In this document: positions 48,874 through 58,309 of the stretch, one piece after another
Layout: every line of letters begins with the position of its first letter
Position numbering within the stretch: position 1 is the stretch's first letter
Assembly: GCA_022842885.1 (NCBI GenBank)
Contig: JALHOR010000019.1
Coordinates: 1 to 58,491 of the forward strand
Direction of reading: 5' to 3'
Source of the DNA: Anaerolineae bacterium
Lineage (GTDB): Bacteria; Chloroflexota; Anaerolineae; Aggregatilineales; Phototrophicaceae
Length of the DNA: 58,491 nt
The notes under the pieces: generated by a model
What the model saw: the letters and a program-made list of their open reading frames with translations, nothing else
Told to the model about the DNA's origin: nothing
The model's database searches: none
Program-made: the position numbers and the translations under genes

Positions 48874-49344
48874 TTAAAAGTGCTTTTGGGGTAGGTTGCC
48901 AGATTTTTGTAATGTGTGGTACGTTTTTGTTGCCCAATCGCGTACACTGTCGCAGTAATTATCAGCACCATTTTGCACAACATCAGCGGCGGTCATATCC
49001 CACATCATTGGGTGTGAATACACGCCAAAAGTATTTGGGCGTGCCGTAATCTTCCATTGGCGTTTATCAGAGGCAACTTTTTCCCCATTAATGCGGCGAA
49101 CATCTGCTGGTGATTTGTTTTCTACAACAAGAAGTACCAGCAGTTCCAACCCATTCTCAAGACCTTGAGGTGAATACAACGCTGGATGTTGCAAATGATA
49201 GCACAGTACCATCAAGTGATGCACAACACCCCGTACTGGCATATCTTCCCATTCCCAAAAAACCATTTGATGAAAATAGTCTTAGCAAGTTGTATTTTCT
49301 GGCAAAGTGGCACCGCATTCAGGGCAAATATGATGTGTATTCAT
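48874..49344 (-). pseudogene. DUF5946-family protein, interrupted by a nonsense codon
   Basis: Reading from ATG 49344 gives MNTHHICPECGATLPENTTC, then TAA (49282-49284), then DYFHQMVFWEWED and a full C-terminal family region including HHLMVLCYHLQHPALYSPQGL. The two halves are in the same frame and together match DUF5946 (zinc-ribbon CPxCG start, HHL-x-VLCYHLQHP core). The context C-stop-D would be C-E-D if the TAA were GAA, one base change. The rest of the frame is intact, so loss is recent, or the stop is an error or is read through. The C-terminal half could start alone at ATG 49266. Confidence 0.75.
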
Positions 49345-49547
49345 CCGCAAGGTGTTCTTAATGTAAATTTGTGACGATAACATATTTTAAAAGGTCACAA
49401 TCTGTTAAGAAAGCCCACTTCAGATTAAAATTTTGTAATGTCTGTAGAAATAGTGTAAAAACTTGGGGCAAAAAGGAACGGTTGGTACAAATTAGGCGTT
49501 TAATGATAGTGGAGATGCGGACATGATTGAAGCCGAAAGGTCTGGCG

Positions 49548-49682
49548 ATGTTACAGATTATGATAGCCCTCGTGATATTACTCTTTTTGGGATTATTTAT
49601 GGTGCTGTCTGTGCCAATGCAGGCAGATGACGACACATTAACGGAAACCGCAGGCGAGACTAGCCCACCTGCGCGTTCATAA
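49548..49682 (+). CDS. 44-residue single-helix membrane peptide
   Basis: A short frame: MLQIMIALVILLFLGLFMVL is a hydrophobic helix, then SVPMQADDDTLTETAGETSPPARS, an acidic tail. AAAGG lies ten bases before ATG. The helix plus Ala-x-Ala-like region could be a signal or anchor. There is no homology I can name, and it ends ten bases before the converging ada stop. It may be real or a chance frame. Confidence 0.4.
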   Translation: MLQIMIALVILLFLGLFMVLSVPMQADDDTLTETAGETSPPARS

Positions 49683-49691
49683 TGGCTTGCC

Positions 49692-50810
49692 CTAAGAGGG
49701 CGTTACCAGCAATTCAACCGGATTGTTATTTTCCAGCGTCGGCGGGCGCTGTTCCAAATCGAGCAACTGTTTTTTACGTTCTACCCCAAAAGCATACCCC
49801 GTGATGCTGCCATCACCGCCAACAACACGATGACATGGGATAATCAATGGAATGGGATTGGTCGCGCAAGCCCGCCCAACAGCACGGGCGGCTTTTGGCT
49901 CGCCAATAGCAGCGGCAATTTCGCCATACGTGCGGGTCGCACCATACGGGATACGCTGAAGCTCGTCTAGCACCCGTTTTTGGAAAGCCGTTACCCGCAT
50001 ATCCAGCGGTAAATCAAAATGGGGCTGCCACCCATTGAGATATGCCAACACTTGCTGCCCGCCCTGCGTCAAAGCAGCATCATCGCGCTGAATGTGGGCA
50101 TTGGGAAATTCCCGATGCAAATTTTGCAGCACTTCATCGGCAGTATCACCCATCGTCAGGGAGCAGATACCGCGTTCAGTGGCACCAATCAATAACTGCC
50201 CCATGCTGCATTCTAAAATCGTATACGCAATGGTCATTGCCATGCCTCCTTTTTGATAAACAGATGGCATCATCCCTAAATTGGCATCAGCGCGTTCATA
50301 AAGCCGGCTGCTGCCACCATAACCTGCTTGGTAAATAGCTTCAGTAACAGAACTGCCATCGCGCAGTTCCGTTTTAAAACGCTGCATCCGGCAAGCATCG
50401 GTATATTGGCGCGGTGTAATGCCCATCACTTGCTTGAACGTCTTCTGCAAATGCGAGGCATTCCAATGAAAGACCTCGCTCAATTCTTCTAGCGTCAGCG
50501 TATTTTCGATATGAGTTTGGATATAGGTACAGATGTCCTGCACACGGCACACCTGCTCATCGCGTGGGGCAACGTCGCGTGGGTGGCAGCGTTTACAGGC
50601 GCGAAAACCCGCTTGTTCGGCGGCGGCGGGCAGCGCAAAAAATGTGATATTCTCGCGCTTGGGCATCCGTGCCGGGCAACCCGGACGACAATAAATTTTG
50701 GTGGTTTTGACGGCAATCACGAACACACCGGTGTAGGTGCTATCGCGTTGGGAGACGGCTTGCCAGCAAATCTCTTCCGAGGGCAAAAAAGTTTGGGCGG
50801 TCATCATCAT
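49692..50810 (-). CDS. ada: Ada-type O6-methylguanine-DNA methyltransferase / AraC regulator
   Basis: A 372-residue adaptive-response protein. N-terminal zinc domain with Cys41, Cys45, Cys72 and Cys75 (YCRPGC ... ACKRC), an AraC helix-turn-helix (about 92-185), and the C-terminal methyltransferase with acceptor Cys326 in PCHRVV. It repairs O6-alkylguanine by transfer to Cys326; methylphosphotriester transfer to the N-terminal Cys would turn on transcription. All key residues are present. No alkA/alkB neighbour. Confidence 0.95.
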   Translation of the reverse strand: MMMTAQTFLPSEEICWQAVSQRDSTYTGVFVIAVKTTKIYCRPGCPARMPKRENITFFALPAAAEQAGFRACKRCHPRDVAPRDEQVCRVQDICTYIQTHIENTLTLEELSEVFHWNASHLQKTFKQVMGITPRQYTDACRMQRFKTELRDGSSVTEAIYQAGYGGSSRLYERADANLGMMPSVYQKGGMAMTIAYTILECSMGQLLIGATERGICSLTMGDTADEVLQNLHREFPNAHIQRDDAALTQGGQQVLAYLNGWQPHFDLPLDMRVTAFQKRVLDELQRIPYGATRTYGEIAAAIGEPKAARAVGRACATNPIPLIIPCHRVVGGDGSITGYAFGVERKKQLLDLEQRPPTLENNNPVELLVTPS

Positions 50811-50919
50811 GCCTCTGGTTTAAATCGTTTTAAGTAGTCTTACTATACTGCCAATCGCAGCTAGTGGCACTCTGATTCTGGTGGTCAAAATGGGTGTTTT
50901 AGTTCTCAGAATGGGTCGG

Positions 50920-51855
50920 CTATTGCTGGAGAGCCGCTACCAATTCTGGGTGCTGCATATCACCGCCCAAAGTTTCATATTGGGCAAAATCTGCCAGCGC
51001 GGCATCGCTATGGGTCGCACTGTCAGACGCCGCGTTTAATGCCAAAAATAATAAGCCGCGTTCTCGGTAGGCATCCACCAAATCGGCGTTGATGTCTATA
51101 GCCCGGTTAAAATCCGCTAATGCTTGTGTCAATTGGTCATCTTGGCGATATGCCAATCCGCGCTGATAGTAAATAGCCGCCTCATCAGGCGCTAGGTCTA
51201 GGGCGCGGGTATATTGTTCAATGGCATACTGGTAACGCCCGGCAGCAAACAGGGCATTGCCGGCGCTCACATACGAGTCCAATGAGCGCGGTGTAGCGGT
51301 CGGACGGCGGGCATAGGCAGTGGCGGTCGCATCTACTGACCCCACTGGGATTCTATCTTTATCGGCAGTCGGCAGCGCCAAATAATCATCTGGGAATTGG
51401 AATAAGCCACTCAAGCCGAGTGAAATTACTAACGTGACCACAATAAAAATCATGAAAATCGCCACCGGGAATTTTTCTTCCACGGATTTACCCGCCGTGT
51501 TTACCGAATGCCGATGCGGGCGCGATTTGACGGTACGCCGATAATATTCGGGGTCTATCGGCGGCGGGGCGGCGGGTGTCAGGCGTTGGCGGTCATAATG
51601 AGCGCGGCGGTCAACATCGGACAAAATATCATAAGCAAGGTTCAGGCGCTGCGTTTGTTTTTTGGCATCGTCAATCTTTTTATCCAGTTTTAGTAACGCG
51701 GTCTGGTCGTTGACGATTTCCAAACGACGGCGTTCTGGGATGAAATTATCGGGATGATACAAGCGCATCTTGGCATAGTAGGCACGTTTAATCGTATCGG
51801 CATTGGCATCGGGGCGTACCCCCAGAATTTCGTAATGATTTTGCGAAGTAGCCAT
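50920..51855 (-). CDS. J-domain membrane protein with TPR repeats
   Basis: A 311-residue protein. N-terminal J domain (6-80) with HPD at 34-36, which stimulates a DnaK ATPase. Then one transmembrane helix (about 130-152), and about three TPR repeats (about 190-290) on the far side, ending DMQHPELVAALQQ. It would recruit DnaK to the membrane for a client bound by the TPRs on the outside. It is not canonical dnaJ, as it lacks the zinc region. Confidence 0.85.
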   Translation of the reverse strand: MATSQNHYEILGVRPDANADTIKRAYYAKMRLYHPDNFIPERRRLEIVNDQTALLKLDKKIDDAKKQTQRLNLAYDILSDVDRRAHYDRQRLTPAAPPPIDPEYYRRTVKSRPHRHSVNTAGKSVEEKFPVAIFMIFIVVTLVISLGLSGLFQFPDDYLALPTADKDRIPVGSVDATATAYARRPTATPRSLDSYVSAGNALFAAGRYQYAIEQYTRALDLAPDEAAIYYQRGLAYRQDDQLTQALADFNRAIDINADLVDAYRERGLLFLALNAASDSATHSDAALADFAQYETLGGDMQHPELVAALQQ

Positions 51856-51964
51856 AGGTTTATAACGACAAAGTATTCAGGTGGTCAGTGTCTATTGTAG
51901 CGGGTAGCTGGAGCAGAATCAAAACGCGACAACCGGAGTTGCCGCGTTCTGGGATAAGTGGCAT

Positions 51965-53173
51965 TTAGTTTTCGACAATAGCCACAGGCGCAAGCACCGC
52001 TTCTACTGGGGCGATAGTGTCTTGGACTTTTTGGCTTTCGCGTTGTTTGAATAACCATGCCTGTTCTTCTTCAACGGTGACATCATCTAAGCTGAGTTCA
52101 ATATGACGGCGGTCAAAATCCACGCTGATAACCCGCACCAAAATGGGGTCGCCATCCCGGAACATATCGCGCGGTGTCGCAGGGGCGATCTTGCTCATGC
52201 GACTGGTATGGACTAAGCCTTGTGCGCCGCCGGGGGCAGCCACAAACACCCCAAAATCCACCACATTCGTCACGATACCGTCAATTAAACTATTGGCTTC
52301 ATACTTAGATTTGAAGACTTCCCACGGGTCAGGCAGCACTGCCTTGCGATTCAACGCGATTCGTTCCCGTTCCATATCAATGCTATCTACCCGTACCTGC
52401 ACTTCATCGCCCACCGATAAAATATCCGACGGGTGGTTGACATGGCGGTGATCCAAATTGGAAATATGAATCATGCCATCTACGCCACCAATATCCACGA
52501 ACACACCAAAATCGGTAATGTTGACGACGCGCCCGGTGATAATGACACCTGCCTGAATTTGTGCCATGCGTTCACTGCGAGCAGCCCGGCGGGCAGCCCG
52601 TTCTGAAAGAATTAAGCGATTCCGCTGCGATTCAACTTGAATCACTTTGAGTTGCAACATGCGCCCGACTAATTCATCTTTCAGTTCACGCAAACGATGC
52701 AACGCGGCGGCTGGCACACTTTCAATATGAGAATTGGGGATAAAGCCTGTTAAACGCCCAAACCGTACCAGAATCCCACCCTTATTCACATCCAACACCA
52801 TCGCTTCGGTGATTTCATCTTTTTCCATCAAAACTTGTGCCTGATGCCAATCTTCCAGTTCGAGTGCTTTATTAATGGAAACGACCAAATCACCATTTTC
52901 GTTGTAAGGTTGCAAGACAAAGGCTTGCACTTCCATCCCGGGGTGTAGACGCTGCAACACCTCATCCGAGAGGCGCACAATGTCCTTACGAGTTACGACT
53001 GCATCGCGCTTCAGCCCGACATCCAAGATAATTTCATCACGGCGCTTCTCCAATACAATCGCTGGCAAGATTTGCCCGCGCTGCGGTTCAGCATAGCTAT
53101 ATTCTTCCAGCAATTCTTCAAACGAAATGCTACCTTCTTCTACCTGCTCTAGTTCTGCAATCCTGAGTACCAA
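51965..53173 (-). CDS. multi-S1-domain RNA-binding protein (ribosomal protein S1-like)
   Basis: A 402-residue protein with about four S1 modules (around 30-100, 115-180, 200-272, 285-360): GQILPAIVLEKRRDEIILDVGLK, GGILVRFGRLTGFIPNSHIE, GRVVNITDFGVFVDIGGVDGMIHIS, DGIVTNVVDFGVFVAAPGGAQGLVHTS. It resembles the short S1 homologues of many phyla that bind mRNA at the ribosome. The frame is open to 53197, but TTG 53173 follows AGGGGG by eight bases and is preferred. Whether it is the main S1 protein cannot be shown. Confidence 0.88.
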   Translation of the reverse strand: MVLRIAELEQVEEGSISFEELLEEYSYAEPQRGQILPAIVLEKRRDEIILDVGLKRDAVVTRKDIVRLSDEVLQRLHPGMEVQAFVLQPYNENGDLVVSINKALELEDWHQAQVLMEKDEITEAMVLDVNKGGILVRFGRLTGFIPNSHIESVPAAALHRLRELKDELVGRMLQLKVIQVESQRNRLILSERAARRAARSERMAQIQAGVIITGRVVNITDFGVFVDIGGVDGMIHISNLDHRHVNHPSDILSVGDEVQVRVDSIDMERERIALNRKAVLPDPWEVFKSKYEANSLIDGIVTNVVDFGVFVAAPGGAQGLVHTSRMSKIAPATPRDMFRDGDPILVRVISVDFDRRHIELSLDDVTVEEEQAWLFKQRESQKVQDTIAPVEAVLAPVAIVEN

Positions 53174-53197
53174 CTCACACACCCCCTGTGTAAACAA

Positions 53198-53586
53198 ATA
53201 AATCAGAGGTTCGGCACACGCCGATTCGTCGTTCCTTAACAGTATTGACTACAAAGGTAAAAATTTTCTTAAGTTTTGGCGCTTGCTCATTCAACATTCA
53301 TTCAGGCAAAAGCATCCAGCAAGAGGGATACATCTGGGGAATCAATACGCCAGTAGGAAAATTCTAGGACACTGTGCAGCCAACTGTTCATACTATTAAG
53401 GATAACATAAACCCAACCAATCTTTCCGTCTCTGGACAAATTTCTTACATAATTCCTAACGTTATCCTCATCTCGGATGGTTTAATATACAGTCTTTGTC
53501 ATTTTTTTTACTCTGATGTTATACTTGCTGCCACGCTAATAAATCGAATAGCCATTTAATTTTTTCAATATTAGGAGAGATGCTTT
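53198..53586. other. 389-base AT-rich intergenic region
   Basis: Divergent spacer between the S1-like gene and the hydrolase. No gene is convincing; a 61-codon frame (53374-53559) has no ribosome site. It contains the promoter at 53496-53524 for the hydrolase. Confidence 0.5.
53496..53524 (+). promoter_or_regulatory. promoter of the pectinacetylesterase-like gene
   Basis: TTGTCA (53496-53501), 17 bases including an eight-T run, then TTATAC (53519-53524), about 62 bases before ATG 53587. Confidence 0.55.
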
Positions 53587-54705
53587 ATGTTCCGTTTTAA
53601 ATTAATGGTTGTTGCCTGCATTGGGTTGTGGTGTTTGACTGGGTTGGCGTTGGCACAGGACGCGCAGCCAAAATGGGCTGATTTGCCCGCTGGGGAATGG
53701 ACACAAATGCTGCCCGGTGGCGATACGATTTGCTCCAATGGGACACCGTATTCGTATTTTGTGCGTCCGGCGGAGACCGAAAGCGACAAACTACTGGTTC
53801 ATTTCCAAGGGGGTGGTGCGTGCTGGTTCGGGCAAATTTGCGATATTCAAGGCGAAAATCCCACCTATGACCCCTTCGTAGATGAGAGCGATCACCCGAT
53901 TAATTATGCCGGTATCTTTAATTTTGACCATGAAGAAAATCCTTTCAGCGATTACAACATGGTGATGGTGCCTTACTGCACGGCAGATGTGCATATCGGC
54001 AATACGGATACGACCTATGAAATTCCCGCCACTGATACCACCGAAGCCAAAGAAGTCACGATTTTTCATCGTGGGTATGTCAATGCGACCACTGTATTAG
54101 GTTGGACATTTAATAATGTCGCCGATCCATCTACTGTGTTTGTGACAGGATGCAGCGCGGGTTCTATTCCTTCTCCGTTTTATGCCGCCATGATTGCTGA
54201 ACAATATCCCGATGCCCGCATCGAACAATTGGGAGATGCATCGGGCGGTTATCGTAATCCCACCTTGGCGCAGCAAATCTGGTCAAATTGGGGGACGATG
54301 GATATTTTGCCGGAAGCCTATGCCGAAGCTGGTGTCACGATTGATAGCCTGACGTTTGAGACGTTCTATCAGATGACGGGCGGCATGTATCCTGATATGA
54401 GCCTGACCCAATTTAACACGGCAAGCGATGCGGTACAGCTTGGTTTCGTGGGGCTGACTGGCATAACCGATACCCCGCTGATTGATTTGCTGGAACCGAA
54501 TTTTGCCGATATTAAGGCACAAGTCGAAGATTTCCACACATTTACGGCGGGTGGCGATGGTCACTGTATCACACCGACCGATGATTTTTATAACATCATG
54601 GCAGGCGATGTGCGCTTGGTAGATTGGGTCACGATGCTGGCAAATGATGAAGCTATCGAAGATGCCAAATGCGAAGATTGTACTGCGGCTGAGATGGGCG
54701 AATAA
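53587..54705 (+). CDS. secreted pectinacetylesterase-family (CE13/Notum-like) hydrolase
   Basis: A 372-residue secreted protein. Signal peptide (1-23, ending ALAQ), oxyanion/metal-side block HFQGGGACW (72-80), nucleophile GCSAGS (188-193, Ser190), and the GGDGHC block (near 317) with the catalytic His. The family removes acyl groups from sugars or proteins; pectin deacetylation is known for plant members, but the bacterial substrate is open. AGGAGAG before ATG. A GGGGACATG hairpin follows the stop. Confidence 0.88.
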   Translation: MFRFKLMVVACIGLWCLTGLALAQDAQPKWADLPAGEWTQMLPGGDTICSNGTPYSYFVRPAETESDKLLVHFQGGGACWFGQICDIQGENPTYDPFVDESDHPINYAGIFNFDHEENPFSDYNMVMVPYCTADVHIGNTDTTYEIPATDTTEAKEVTIFHRGYVNATTVLGWTFNNVADPSTVFVTGCSAGSIPSPFYAAMIAEQYPDARIEQLGDASGGYRNPTLAQQIWSNWGTMDILPEAYAEAGVTIDSLTFETFYQMTGGMYPDMSLTQFNTASDAVQLGFVGLTGITDTPLIDLLEPNFADIKAQVEDFHTFTAGGDGHCITPTDDFYNIMAGDVRLVDWVTMLANDEAIEDAKCEDCTAAEMGE

Positions 54706-54712
54706 ATTTTTC

Positions 54713-54739
54713 TGGGGACATGATAATGCCATGTCCCCA
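54713..54739. repeat. GGGGACATG hairpin downstream of hydrolase gene
   Basis: TGGGGACATG (54713-54722) and CATGTCCCCA (54730-54739) form a 10-bp stem with loop ATAATGC. It lies between two converging genes, so it may terminate both. Related to 41104 and 6126. Confidence 0.65.
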
Positions 54740-54744
54740 TACAG

Positions 54745-55605
54745 CTATTTCACTGCACCGGATGTCAAGCCACGAATTAGCTGCCGCGAAAACAGAATAT
54801 ACAACCCAATCACTGGCACTGCCGACAACGTAAGCGATGATAAAACCGCGTTCCAATCGCTGACAAACTGCCCCAAAAAGACCTGTGCGCCCAAGGTCAC
54901 AGTTTTGACACTTTCCCCCGGTGCTAATATCAACGGAAACCACAAATCATTCCAAATCGGAATCATGTTAAAGACCATCACAGTCCCAATTGCCGGGCGA
55001 ATCAGCGGCAGTATCAACCAGTAAATGCGATATTCGCTCGCGCCATCCACCCGCGCCGCGTCTTTTAAATCACGCGGCACTTGTCGCATAAACTGCGTCA
55101 GCACAAAGATTGCCAGCGGCAGCCCACTCGCGGTATACACCAGAATCAACCCCGTGAGCGTGTTCGTCAGACCAAGACCGACCAGCAAGCGTAGCAAACT
55201 GACTGTTCCTAAGCGAATCGGCACCATAATCCCGATGGAGAGATACAGCCCCATCAGCGCGTTACCCGGAAAACGATACTCTGCCAGCGCGTGTGCTGCC
55301 ATTGTCCCGGCAATGAAAATTAGGATGAGCGTGCCAACTGTGACCATGGTGCTGTTCAAAAAATACAACGGAAAATTGGAGCGTTCAAAGACCGTTTCAT
55401 AGCCGATGAGCGACCATGTTTCTGGCGTTGGCAGCGTGAAGGGCGCGTCAAAGATGGCTTTGCGGGCTTTAAACGAATTGACCACGACCAAAATAACCGG
55501 AAAAAGCGCCACCAATGTATAGGTAATGAGGATGGCATGGGCGGCGGCAGTTTGCAATATAGCACTGATTGGGGATAGTGGTTGGCGTCTCATAATTTTT
55601 TTCAA
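54745..55605 (-). CDS. carbohydrate ABC transporter permease, MalG type, orphan
   Basis: A 286-residue permease with six helices and the EAA loop DLKDAARVDGASEYRIYWLILPLIRP (about 178-203). It matches the MalG half of CUT1 sugar importers. No ATPase, binding protein or MalF partner is adjacent. A MalF-type permease lies at 23029-23961, so the two halves could pair, but this is inference. It may use a shared ATPase encoded elsewhere. Confidence 0.9.
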   Translation of the reverse strand: MKKIMRRQPLSPISAILQTAAAHAILITYTLVALFPVILVVVNSFKARKAIFDAPFTLPTPETWSLIGYETVFERSNFPLYFLNSTMVTVGTLILIFIAGTMAAHALAEYRFPGNALMGLYLSIGIMVPIRLGTVSLLRLLVGLGLTNTLTGLILVYTASGLPLAIFVLTQFMRQVPRDLKDAARVDGASEYRIYWLILPLIRPAIGTVMVFNMIPIWNDLWFPLILAPGESVKTVTLGAQVFLGQFVSDWNAVLSSLTLSAVPVIGLYILFSRQLIRGLTSGAVK

Positions 55606-55743
55606 GCAGTGTGAGTCTGTTTAGCCCTTAATTATGCGGCAGAATGGGCATTCTGGCGAGGGATTGGTGCGTGCGTTTCGCCAAATTCTAGGTTACGATG
55701 TGTGCGATTTTGCCAACCATCACATTGTCACAGGGAAGCTATC

Positions 55744-56544
55744 ATGGATTTTTTGCTGCGTTTTGTTCATATCAGCGATACCCACATCACACCCGATATG
55801 GCTTATACCACACCCTATGCCAGCTATCCGCCGCTGGTGGGGATGCAAAAACTGATTCAAGAAGTCAACGCTTTACCTTTCACACCGGATTTTATCTTGC
55901 ATACAGGCGATGTGGCGTATGATCCCGTGCCAGAGGTGTATACAACGGTGCGCGAACTGATGGCACAATTCAAAGCGCCCATCTATTATGTGGCGGGCAA
56001 TCATGATAGCAGCGCGGCATTGCAACAAGTGGTCATGCAGCGCGAAACGCTTTTAACGGCATTACATGGCGATTATGAAATCAACGGTGTGCAGTTGATT
56101 TGTGTGGATAGCAATGGTCCCGCCAAAATTCCGGCAGGCAATATCACGCCGCAGCAATTGGCATGGTTAGAGCGCCTATGTGCAGCAGAAGATAACCGTC
56201 CGTTAATCATCGCTGTGCATCATAATATTGTGCCGTGCGGCACACCTTGGTTAGATGACTTCATGCGGACAGATAACGGCGAAGCCTTCCATGATATTGT
56301 TGTTAAAGCGCGGCATCGCTTACGTGGTGTGTTTCATGGGCATATTCATCAGCCCATTGATATTGTGCGCGATGGCGTGTTATACAGTGCCGCCGCATCG
56401 CCCTGGTGCCAGTTTGGTGCTTTCCCTATGCCAGAAAATACGGAAGTCACTTCCGACCCTATCGCGCAACCGGGTTTTAGCGTGGTCACGATTACGCCCG
56501 AACAGACCTATATCCGGCGGCATACTTTCGCTATTGACCAATAG
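55744..56544 (+). CDS. calcineurin-like metallophosphoesterase (CpdA-like)
   Basis: A 266-residue cytoplasmic enzyme with the full metal set: DTH (12-14), GDV (55-57), GNHD (85-88), VHHN, GHIH. It resembles class-III cyclic-nucleotide phosphodiesterases (CpdA/Icc) that hydrolyse cAMP or similar phosphodiesters; substrate not proven. AGGGAAG before ATG 55744. The frame extends upstream but the metal motifs begin here. Confidence 0.88.
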   Translation: MDFLLRFVHISDTHITPDMAYTTPYASYPPLVGMQKLIQEVNALPFTPDFILHTGDVAYDPVPEVYTTVRELMAQFKAPIYYVAGNHDSSAALQQVVMQRETLLTALHGDYEINGVQLICVDSNGPAKIPAGNITPQQLAWLERLCAAEDNRPLIIAVHHNIVPCGTPWLDDFMRTDNGEAFHDIVVKARHRLRGVFHGHIHQPIDIVRDGVLYSAAASPWCQFGAFPMPENTEVTSDPIAQPGFSVVTITPEQTYIRRHTFAIDQ

Positions 56545-56639
56545 CCTGTAACCCGGACGATATGCCCCTATTTTCATACTGTATTCTTTGCGATAATGAC
56601 AGTTTGTATTGGTTTGAATAGGGTCATTAGTCTGGCATT

Positions 56640-57788
56640 ATGATTAATCAGGTCTCTGCTGCGGATAATCTCACAATTGAATTTGTTCCGGGTAGTTGGT
56701 TGCTGCGAAATGGCGATGCCACTGCTCCTATGTTTTATGCCTCTGCCGATGGGTTACGCTACAACAGCTATTTTGCGACCACGCGCCGCCTGCCGCTGAC
56801 CGGGGTTTTGCCAGTGCAAGACTTGGTACAGGTAGTGGTCGGTTGGCAAGAATCCGACGAAGCCTGGCATTTGGGCGTGGTATTGGTGCCGGAATTGGCA
56901 GCACAACGCGAAAGCCGCTGGTGTGAATTGGCGCAGTGGCCCGACCCGGAACGTAATGTTTTTCCAGAATTGGCACAACAAACCGGCGAAGAATTGGCAC
57001 GGACGCTGCGAATCCCGTTCTATATGATTCCGCCGCCGCCTGTCGAACCACCGCCACCACCACCACCGCTGCCTGTCCCACCACTTACGGCGGGCATATG
57101 GACGATGCAGTTTGCATTAAACAGCCTGCCCATGCCCTTTGTCACTCACCCAGAGATGCTTATTTTCCAGCAAGCTCGCCGCTGGCGCACTCAAAAATAT
57201 CAACGTATTGTGTGGTATGTGTTCTGGATGATTATTTATGCGTGGATTTCGGTCGCCACATTGACGGCGAATCTGGCGCTGCCGAATGCGGGTACACTGC
57301 TGCCCGACCCGCACGTTCTGCCGTATTTTGGTATTGCCATTGCGGTGCTGGTATTTCCCGGATTAGTCTTTTATACGCTGCATCAACTGCGTACCCAACC
57401 TGATACCATTGCCATTGACCCGCATCACCAGACGTTAAGTGCTTGGCGTGGCAATCGCCAATTATGGATATTTCCCGCTAGCGAAATCCAATCGGTATAT
57501 GTGAGCGAAATTGTGCGCCGCAAACCAACAGACACCAGCAGCGAACACGGCGAAATTAACCTCCATTTGGGTGACGGCAAATTTCACTTGGTCTTGCAAC
57601 AAAGCGAAAACGAGAATGATGCTTGGTTGCCACGCCGTGATATTGCTCTCAACTTCGCCAAACCCAATGCTGATGAAGTGCTGCATCTCACTCGTTTTCA
57701 AGTGGTCTCTGATTTGCAAGCGATGGGGTTGTATCTCGGCGAGGCATTAGGGAATTTGCCTGTCTGGTATGATGTGCGCGTGCGTTAG
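56640..57788 (+). CDS. membrane protein with poly-Pro linker, unknown function
   Basis: A 382-residue protein. N-terminal beta-rich soluble domain (about 5-125), a poly-proline linker (about 130-150), then two transmembrane helices (about 192-212, 225-248) and a C-terminal soluble domain (about 255-375; IAIDPHHQTLSAWRGNRQLWIFPASEIQSVYVSE, PH-like in style). No signal peptide is obvious. I do not recognise the family. No clear ribosome site. Confidence 0.68.
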   Translation: MINQVSAADNLTIEFVPGSWLLRNGDATAPMFYASADGLRYNSYFATTRRLPLTGVLPVQDLVQVVVGWQESDEAWHLGVVLVPELAAQRESRWCELAQWPDPERNVFPELAQQTGEELARTLRIPFYMIPPPPVEPPPPPPPLPVPPLTAGIWTMQFALNSLPMPFVTHPEMLIFQQARRWRTQKYQRIVWYVFWMIIYAWISVATLTANLALPNAGTLLPDPHVLPYFGIAIAVLVFPGLVFYTLHQLRTQPDTIAIDPHHQTLSAWRGNRQLWIFPASEIQSVYVSEIVRRKPTDTSSEHGEINLHLGDGKFHLVLQQSENENDAWLPRRDIALNFAKPNADEVLHLTRFQVVSDLQAMGLYLGEALGNLPVWYDVRVR

Positions 57789-57964
57789 GGCAGTCATTTC
57801 CAGAATCAGCGACAGGTCGTTAAGAAATTCCTACCATTAAGATTTTCGCTGTTGACGATTCTAAATTCAGGGTTACTCTGATTATAGATTAATTTTCCTC
57901 ACTATTTTTATGTTGCGTCAATTATCCAGTGAGGATTTAACAAGTATTCGGAGTTACCTTTAAC

Positions 57965-58309
57965 ATGTTCCATTCACTATTACGCCTCATTCTTGCCTCC
58001 CTTTTCTTTGCATCGTTATCTGCATTAACAACTGCCGAAGAGACGGGGACGATACTCGTTATTCCTTCGATTAATGTCAATTCTGCGGTTGTGCCGATTT
58101 ATGTCGGTGAAATGAGCAACGGCGATGTTACTTGGGATACCAGCACTCTCAATATGACGGTAGGGCATTTGGTTGGCTTGCCGTGGTTTGGGCAAGGCGG
58201 TAATGTGGTTTTGGGTGGACATTCTGAATTAGGGCGTGGCAAACCGGATATTTTTTACAACCTAGATGATGTGACGGTAGGACAAGAAATTTTAGTGTAT
58301 TCCGGCGGG
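57965..58309 (+). CDS. sortase (class D/E-like), 5' part only
   Basis: 115 codons of a sortase: signal/anchor (1-23), IPSINVNSAVVPI (33-45) and NVVLGGHSELGRG (80-92) with the catalytic His86. The Cys and Arg regions are missing because foreign DNA joins at about 58302-58310. The true gene is presumably complete in the organism. Sortases link proteins to the cell wall or to each other; here the substrate is unknown. Confidence 0.8.

Noticed and set aside
53374-53559. A 61-codon frame in the S1/hydrolase spacer
   Set aside because: No ribosome site, atypical composition, and the promoter of the next gene lies inside it.
57040-57090. CCACCACCACC tract as a repeat element
   Set aside because: It encodes the poly-Pro linker of the membrane protein at 56640.
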